Source: Lutraria lutraria
Taxonomy: Eukaryota; Mollusca; Bivalvia; Venerida; Mactridae
DNA: 64,000 nucleotides
Assembly (NCBI GenBank): GCA_964023205.1
Contig: OZ026835.1
Span: 18,372,414-18,436,413, forward strand
Reading direction: 5' to 3'
The notes under the pieces are model-generated. The model made no database searches. It saw only the letters and a list, made by a program, of their open reading frames with translations, and was not told where the DNA came from. Position 1 is the stretch's first letter. Each line of letters starts with the position of its first letter. Below are positions 56,340 through 64,000 of the stretch, piece by piece. Position numbers and translations under genes: made by a program.

Positions 56340-57059
56340 ACATGCATTGTAAAACTACTAGTAGAGAATAAAAATCAACTACCTAAGTTTTTTTAAGTTA
56401 TTTGATATAGCTTAAGTTTAAATAATGGTACTAAAACGCTCACTTAATGAGGTGTTTCTGAGTCACCAATGCTCCCTACAGAGCAAATGGATAGTTGACC
56501 TTTGACCTATTGATAGACCTTATCAACAGGGGTCATCTATCTGTATTTGACCAACCTTCAAACCAAGTGAAGACCTATCAGGCCGAAACAGTCAAATTGG
56601 CCAGACAAGGTTTGATAACAAACGAGCAAAAAAGACAGACATGACCAAACCAGCATTTTAACTAGAACTTTAAAAAAGAACCCTACAATTACAAAAATAT
56701 GACAAAAATATAAATATACAATCATTTCAATTCAAGACATTTTACCTAATGAAAATAACTTGGAATAAGGAAAAAGTTTCGTAGAAATATTTAAGCAGTT
56801 GATTTTTCCTCAGCTTTATAAAATCTACAATTTAAGTTAAAGTAAGGGTACTAAAATGCTATCTTAATGAGGTGTTTGTAATTAAGAAATTAAAATCCAG
56901 AAAAATCTAAATTACCTCCTAAGAAATGAAGCCATTAAAATGGAACGAATCTTATTTGAGAGGTATTCATTCAGTGTTTGTGAAGCAGTTAATGGAGCCC
57001 CGACAACTATGTAAAGGCTTGTGTGTCATTTGCAAATAGATGGACATTTGCCCTAATGT

Positions 57060-57810
57060 CAGAAACAATGTCATTGATCAATATCAAGAAAACGAGGGGC
57101 CCAAATTGACTCCTGTGGAGTCCCAGCTTTAATATCATTCCATTTTGATTGAGCATCAGGCAGAACAACAGTTTGCTGATTATCTCTTAGATAAGATGAG
57201 AACCAATTAAAGAGACTGCCAAAAAATCCAAAATATTTGAGACTGACCAGTAAAGTATGATGCGAGATACCTTCAAAAGCCTTGCTTATGTTGCACAATA
57301 CAGCTTTAGAGTGGAGAAGTTGTATAGATAAGCCAGTTGGTTAACTGTTGAGTCACCAGGTACAAAGCCTGATTTAAAGCAGAGTTAGAAGATCATTGTC
57401 ACTATTGTGTATAAGTGTGCATGTGGACTACCCTTCCAAGGACTTTCCCTATAGTACAGAGTAGAGATATAGGTTGACAATTGCCAACATGAGAACGACT
57501 TCAAGGAGTGACAAAAATGTCTTTCCATGAGCTAGGAAAAACTAAAGAGGACAGAGACTGGTTAAAAAGTCACACAGACGAGTGGACAGTTCAAATTTGA
57601 TAATATCCTCTATCTTAGAGGTTGTAATTGTAATGTGGTCCAAGACAGGGCTGATGACTTTTACATCATTCTGCAGAGTTCGAGCACCTAACTATTCATT
57701 AAGAGGGTTTTTTTCCCAATAAAAGTTATTCAGAAGGTCTGCTTTGGTGATTTCATCTTCCACAGTGTTATCACCATCTTGCAGTGAAGCAAAGATGAAC
57801 TCAATTTGGA
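57060..57810 (-). pseudogene. LINE RT fragment, macrosatellite unit 1
   Basis: The minus strand reads ISKAFEGISHHTLLVSLKYF, FNWFSSYLRDNQQTVVLPDA and WNDIKAGTPQES, the D-x-SKAFD to P-Q-G-S region of a jockey/CR1-type reverse transcriptase. Upstream codons (higher coordinates, towards 57810) resemble the KADLLNNFY segment. The catalytic site reads FAND rather than FADD near 57035. Frames are broken. This family differs from the split LINE of the rest of the window. Confidence 0.8.
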
Positions 57811-59149
57811 GAAGATGAAAGATTTGAGACAAGTTCACCCTGATTTCTTTGACGATGAAAAGGAAATAAGATTTGGTGCTAATAAATTTATTGTGGTTTA
57901 GTTTGGCCTTTCTTATTTCATCAACATAAAATTATGCAGTTTGGTTTCGAAGACGTAAAAGTTAGTTAGGCAGTCGATCTTTCCTTAGCTTTATTTTTTG
58001 ATAAACATAAGGAAAATCAACTTGCTAATTTTTTAAAGTTATTTAATACATCTTAGATGAAATAATTGTACTAAAACGCTCACATAATGAGGTGTTTGTG
58101 AAACACCAATGCCCCTAAAGGGCAAATGGATAGTTGACCTTTGACCTATTGATAGACCTTATCAACAGGGGTCATCTATCTATATTTGACCAACCTTCAA
58201 ACCAAGTGAAGACCTAAGAGGCCAATACAGTCGAATTGGCCAGACAAGGTTTGATTAAAAACGAGCAAAAAAGACGGACATGAGCAAACCAGCAATATAT
58301 ACCCCCATTTCTTTGAAGTGGGGGGCATAACTAGAAGTTTAAAAAAAGAACCCTACAAAAACAAAAATGTGACAAAAATATAAATGCAAATCATTTCAAT
58401 TCCAAGATATTACCTAATAGAAATAACCACTAGGATCCATAAGAATAAAGTTTTGTAAAACTACTAGTAGAGAATAAAGCTCAGAAAAATCAACTACCTA
58501 AGTTTTTTTAAGTTATTTGATATATCTTAAGTTTAAATAATGGAACTAAAACGCTCACTTAATGAGGTGTTTGTGAAACACCAATGCTCCCTAAAGAGCA
58601 AATGGATAGTTGACCTTTGACCTATTGATAGACCTTTTCAACAGGGGTCATCTATCTGTATTTGACCAACCTTCAAACCAAGTGAAGACCTAAGAGGCCA
58701 ATACAGTCGAATTGGCCAGACAAGGTTTGATTACAAACGAGCAAAAAAGACGGACATGAGCAAACCAGCAATATATACCCACATTTCTTTGAAATGGGGG
58801 CATAATTGGTAGTTTAAAAAAGAACCCTACAATTACAAAAATATGACAAAAATATAAGTATAAAATCATTTCAATTCAAGACATTTTACCTAATAGAAAT
58901 AACTATTGGAATAAGAAAAAAGTTTTATAGAAATATTTAGGCAGTTGATTTTTCCTCAGCTTTATAAAATCTACAATTTAAGTTAATTATAAGGGTACTA
59001 AAATGCTATCTTAATGAGGTGTTCATAATTAAGAAATAAAAATCTTGAAAAATTCAAGTCCACCTCCTAATCCTAAAAAATGAAGCTATTAAAATGGAAC
59101 AAATTTTATTCATGAGGTATTGTTTGTAGGTCAGAATTCAGTGTTTGTG

Positions 59150-59960
59150 AAGCAGTTAATGGAGCCCCGACAACTATTTAAAGGCTTGTGGATGGACATT
59201 TGCCCTGATGTCCGAAACAATGTCATTGATTAATATCAAGAAAATGAGGGGGCCGAAAAATGACTCCTGCGGAGTCCCAGCTTTAATATCATTCCATTTT
59301 GATTGAGAATCAGGCAGAACAACATTTTGCTGTCTGTCACTTAGATGAGAACCAATTAAAAAGACAGCAAGAAATCCCAAAATGTTTGAGTCTGAAGAGG
59401 AAAGTATGATGCGAGACACAGTCAAAAGCCTTGCTTATGTCGCAGAATACAGTTCTGGAATCGACAGCTCAGTGGAGAAGTTGTATAGATAAGTCAGTTG
59501 GTTAACTGTTGAGTCACCAGGTACAAAGCCTGATTTAAAGCAGAGTGAGAAGATCATTGTCACTATTGTGAATAAGTATGCCTGTGGACTACCCTTTCAA
59601 GGACATTCCCTAGGGTACAAAGTAGAGATATAGGTTGACAGTTGCAAACATGAGAATGGCTTCAAGGAGTGACAAAAATGTCTTTCCATGAGCTATGAAA
59701 AACTGAAGAGGACAGAGACTGGTCGAAAAGTCACACAGACCAGTGGACAGTTCAAATTTGAAAATATCCTCTATCTTAGAGGTTTAATTGTAATGTGGTC
59801 CAAGACAGGGCTGATGACATCATTTTGCAGAGTTCAAGCACCTAACTATTCATTTAGAGGGGTTTGATCCCTACAAATGTTATTCAGAAAGTTTGCTTTG
59901 GTGATTTCATCTTCCACAGTGTTATCACCAACTTGCAGTGAAGCAAAGATGAACTGAATT
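59150..59960 (-). pseudogene. LINE RT fragment, macrosatellite unit 2
   Basis: LGFLAVFLIGSHLSDRQQNV and WNDIKAGTPQESFFGPLIFL, then LINDIVSDIRANVH are readable on the minus strand. The catalytic FADD region is deleted here (near 59185). The N-terminal part towards 59960 has the THE-type segment VGDNTVEDEITKANFLNN. Confidence 0.8.
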
Positions 59961-61189
59961 TGGAGGAGATGAAAGATCTGAGACAAGTGCACCATGATTT
60001 CTTTGATGATAAAGAGAAAAGGAGATTTTGTGCTAACAAATTCAATATGGTTTAGTTATTTGATATATCTTAAGTTTTAATAATGGTACTAAAACGCTCA
60101 CTTAATGAGGTGTTTGTGAAACACCAATGCTCCCTAAAGAGCAAATGGATAGTTGACCTTTGACCTATTGATAGACCTTATCAACAGGGGTCATCTACCT
60201 GTATTTGACCAACCTTCAAACCAAGTGAAGACCTAAGAGGCCAAAACAGTCGAATTGGCCAGACAAGGTTTGATTACCAACGAGCAAAAAAGACGGACAT
60301 GAGCAAACCAGCAATATATACCCACATTTCTTTGAAGTGGGGGCATAACTAGAAGTTTAAAAAAGAACCCTACAATTACAAAAATATGACAAAATAATAA
60401 ATGCAAATCATTTCAATTTCAAGACATTTTACCTAATAGAAATAACTGCTAGGATAATAATAAAGTTTTGTAAAAATACTAGTAGAGAATAAAGCTCAGA
60501 AAATCAACTACCTAAGTTTTTTAAGTTATTTGATATATCTTAAGTTTTAATAATGGTACTAAAACGCTCACTTAATGAGGTGTTTGTGAAACACCAATGC
60601 TCCCTAAAGAGCAAATGGATAGTTGACCTTTGACCTACTGATAGACCTTATCAATAGGGGTCATTTATCTGTATTTGACCAACCTTCAAACCAAGTGAAG
60701 ACCTAAGAGGCCAATACAGTCGAATTGGCCAGACAAGGTTTGATTACAAACGAGCAAAAAAGACGGACATGAGCAAACCAGCAATATATACCCACATTTC
60801 TTTGAAGTGGGGGCATAACTAGAAGTTTAAAAAGAACCCTACAATTACAAAAATATGACAAAAATATAAGTACAAATCATTTCAATTCAAGACATTTTAC
60901 CTAATAGAAATAACTACTGGTGGAATAAGAAAAGTTTTGTAGAAATATTTAGGCAGTTGATTTTTTCTCAGCTTTATAAAATCTACAATTTAAGTTAAAA
61001 TAAGGGTACTAAAATGCTATCTTAATGAGATGTTTGTAATTAAGAAATAAAAATCTAGAAAAATTCAAATCCACCTCCTACTCCTAAAAAATGAAACTAT
61101 TAAAATGGAACAAATTTTATTCAAGAGGTATTGTTTGTAGGTAAGAATTCAGTGTTTGTGAAGCAGTTAATGAAACCCCAACAACTATG

Positions 61190-61990
61190 TACAGACTTGT
61201 GTCATCAGCAAAGAGATGGACGTTTGCCCTGGTGTCAGAAACAATGTCATTGATCAATATCAAGAAAATGAGGGGCCCAAAATTGACTCCTGTGGAATCC
61301 CAGCTTTAATATCATTCCACTTTGATTGAGCAACATGCAGAACAACATTTTGCTGTCGGCCACTAAGATAAGATGAGAACCAATTAAAAAGACTGCAAGA
61401 AATCCCAAATTGTTTGAGTCTGAAGAGGAAAGTATGATGCAAGACACAGTCAAAAGTCTATGCTTATGTCGCAGAATACATTTCTGGAATCGACAGCCTC
61501 AGTGGAGAAGTTGTATAGATAAGTCAGTTGGTTAACTGTTGAGTCACCAGGTACACAGCCTGATTTAAAGCAGAGTGAGAAGATCATTGTCACTATTGTG
61601 AATAAGTATGCCTGTGGATGACCCTTTCAAGGACATTCCCTAGGGTACAAAGTAGAGATATAGGTTGACAGTTGCCAACATGGGAATGGCTTCAAGGAGT
61701 GACAAAAATGTCTTTCCATGAGCTATGAAAAACTGAAGAGGACAGAGACTGGTCGAAAAGTCACACAGACCAGTGGACAGTTCAAATTTGAAAATATCCT
61801 CTATCTTAGAGGTTTAATTGTAATGTGGTCCAAGACAGGGCTGATGACATCATTTTGCAGAGTTCAAGCACCTAACTATTCATTTAGAGGGGTTTGATCC
61901 CTACAAATGTTATTCAGAAAGTTTGCTTTGGTGATTTCATCTTCCACAGTGTTATCACCAACTTGCAGTGAGCAAAGATGAACTGAATTT
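61190..61990 (-). pseudogene. LINE RT fragment, macrosatellite unit 3
   Basis: FNWFSSYLSGRQQNVVLHVA and WNDIKAGIPQESILGP are readable, and FADD codons survive near 61205-61216. This copy is almost identical to unit 4. Confidence 0.8.
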
Positions 61991-63149
61991 GGAGGAGATG
62001 AAAGATCTGAGACAAGTGCACCATGATTTCTTTGATGATAAAGAGAAAAGGAGATTTTGTGCTAACAAATTCAATATGGTTTAGTTATTTGATATATCTT
62101 AAGTTTTAATAATGGTACTAAAACGCTCACTTAATGAAGTGTTTGTGAAACACCAATGCTCCCTAAAGAGCAAATGGATAGTTGACCTTTGACCTATTGA
62201 TAGACCTTATCAACAGGGGTCATCTACCTGTATTTGACCAACCTTCAAACCAAGTGAAGACCTAAGAGGCCAAAACAGTCGAATTGGCCAGACAAGGTTT
62301 GATTACCAACGAGCAAAAAAGACGGACATGAGCAAACCAGCAATATATACCCACATTTCTTTGAAGTGGGGGCATAACTAGAAGTTTAAAAAAGAACCCT
62401 ACAATTACAAAAATATGACAAAATAATAAATGCAAATCATTTCAATTTCAAGTCATTTTACCTACCGTAATAGAAATAACTGCTAGGATAAGAATAAAGT
62501 TTTGTAAAAATACTGGTAGAGAATAAAGCTCAGAAAATCAACTACCTAAGTTTTTTAAGTTATTTGATATATCTTAAGTTTTAATAATGGTACTAAAACG
62601 CTCACTTAATGAGGTGTTTGTGAAACACCAATGCTCCCTAAAGAGCAAATGGATAGTTGACCTTTGACCTACTGATAGACCTTATCAATAGGGGTCATTT
62701 ATCTGTATTTGACCAACCTTCAAACCAAGTGAAGACCTAAGAGGCCAATACAGTCGAATTGGCCAGACAAGGTTTGATTACAAACGAGCAAAAAAGACGG
62801 ACATGAGCAAACCAGCAATATATACCCACATTTCTTTGAAGTGGGGGCATAACTAGAAGTTTAAAAAGAACCCTACAATTACAAAAATATGACAAAAATA
62901 TAAGTACAAATCATTTCAATTCAAGACATTTTACCTAATAGAAATAACTACTGGTGGAATAAGAAAAGTTTTGTAGAAATATTTAGGCAGTTGATTTTTT
63001 CTCAGCTTTATAAAATCTACAATTTAAGTTAAAATAAGGGTACTAAAATGCTATCTTAATGAGATGTTTGTAATTAAGAAATAAAAATCTAGAAAAATTC
63101 AAATCCACCTCCTACTCCTAAAAAATGAAACTATTAAAATGGAACAAAT

Positions 63150-64000
63150 TTTATTCAAGAGGTATTGTTTGTAGGTAAGAATTCAGTGTTTGTGAAGCAG
63201 TTAATGAAACCCCAACAACTATGTACAGACTTGTGTCATCAGCAAAGAGATGGACGTTTGCCCTGGTGTCAGAAACAATGTCATTGATCAATATCAAGAA
63301 AATGAGGGGCCCAAAATTGACTCCTGTGGAATCCAAGCTTTAATATCATTCCACTTTGATTGAGCAACATGCAGAACAACATTTTGCTGTCGGCCACTAA
63401 GATAAGATGAGAACCAATTAAAAAGACTGCAAGAAATCCCAAATTGTTTGAGTCTGAAGAGGAAAGTATGATGCAAGACACAGTCAAAAGTCCATGCTTA
63501 TGTCGCAGAATACATTTCTGGAATCGACAGCCTCAGTGGAGAAGTTGTATAGATAAGTCAGTTGGTTAACTGTTGAGTCACCAGGTACAAAGCCTGATTT
63601 AAAGCAGAGTGAGAAGATCATTGTCACTATTGTGAATAAGTATGCCTGTGGATGACCCTTTCAAGGACATTCCCTAGGGTACAAAGTAGAGATATAGGTT
63701 GACAGTTGCCAACATGAGAATGGCTTCAAGGAGTGACAAAAATGTCTTTCCATGAGCTATGAAAAACTGAAGAGGACAGAGACTGGTCGAAAAGTCACAC
63801 AGACCAGTGGACAGTTCAAATTTGAAAATATCCTCTATCTTGGAGGTTTAATTGTAATGTGGTCCAAGACAGGGCTGATGACATCATTTTGCAGAGTTCA
63901 AGCACCTAACTATTCATTTAGAGGGGTTTGATCCCTACAAATGTTATTCAGAAAGTTTGCTTTGGTGATTTCATCTTCCACAGTGTTATCACCAACTTGC
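63150..64000 (-). pseudogene. LINE RT fragment, macrosatellite unit 4
   Basis: As in unit 3: LIFLILINDIVSDTRANVH followed by LFADDTSLYIVV with an intact FADD (63238-63249). One difference from unit 3 is IKAW for IKAG. It extends to the window edge. Confidence 0.82.

Larger units (their letters stand above)
56340..64000. repeat. Macrosatellite, ~2.03-kb unit, four copies
   Basis: The landmark ACTAAAACGCTCAC(T/A)TAATGAG recurs at about 56430, 58072, 58546, 60089, 60556, 62117 and 62593. LINE-derived minus-strand segments recur near 57094, 59247, 61272 and 63308 (spacings 2153, 2025 and 2036). Each full unit holds two ~470-bp blocks with TTGACCTTTGACCTA and AGGGGTCATCTATCTGTATT, plus one reverse-transcriptase fragment. 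The last two units look almost identical; the first has only one 470-bp block and is the most diverged. The array runs past the window end. Confidence 0.92.

Overview
The window looks like nuclear DNA of an invertebrate animal, most probably a bivalve mollusc. It is AT-rich, has one spliced gene, long non-coding stretches and no bacterial-style operons. The bivalve call rests on repeats I recognise from bivalve genomes: short elements opening with CAAGAGCTGT and ending near AGTCAAGCTAAAAA, repeats containing TGACCTTTGACCTA plus AGGGGTCATCT, and tRNA-headed SINEs with a GGCGTAAAAC/CAAACAAA-type tail. The species cannot be named from sequence alone.

Nearly everything recognisable is mobile or tandem DNA. 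From left to right: a degenerate ~32-bp minisatellite (1-1311) abuts a DIRS-type tyrosine-recombinase retrotransposon (to 3967) that ends in a perfect 84-bp inverted repeat. A dispersed repeat (3965-6172) has an inverted partner near 32 kb. Next are two tRNA-headed SINEs, then the 5' half of a LINE (ORF1 plus an intact endonuclease, 9491-11701). The 3' half of that LINE (reverse transcriptase and C-terminal zinc motif) resumes at 22076, exactly in frame. The 10,374 bp between the halves carry the only plausible host-type gene: four exons of an RPA-like OB-fold/zinc-ribbon protein (12870-16818). Nested inside this insert are a TTAA-flanked piggyBac-like MITE, a pogo/Tigger MITE and two tandem duplications. 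The insert ends have some Helitron-like properties (A^T site, 5' TC, a hairpin just before the 3' end, no TIR), so it may be a gene-carrying Helitron-like element.

From 25.4 to 29.8 kb lies a second DIRS copy, split by a 2.2-kb element with GGAGAGATC termini and a TA target duplication, itself carrying a MITE. From 30 to 43 kb are a pogo/Tigger transposase relic, a mariner-like MITE, a Harbinger-like element with TAA duplications, a hAT MITE inserted into a SINE head, and a third DIRS fragment. From 43.4 to 50.7 kb a 5'-truncated copy of the same LINE is flanked by direct repeats of about 142 bp (a very long target-site duplication). It has been hit by a hAT element (8-bp duplication) and by a Tigger MITE (TA duplication).

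From 51 to 56 kb are more MITEs, a bivalve short element and a G-rich minisatellite. The last 7.7 kb are a macrosatellite with a ~2.03-kb unit, each unit carrying a minus-strand LINE reverse-transcriptase fragment. Nested insertions and target duplications give a relative order of events in several places. All of this is by eye; no alignment or database search was run.
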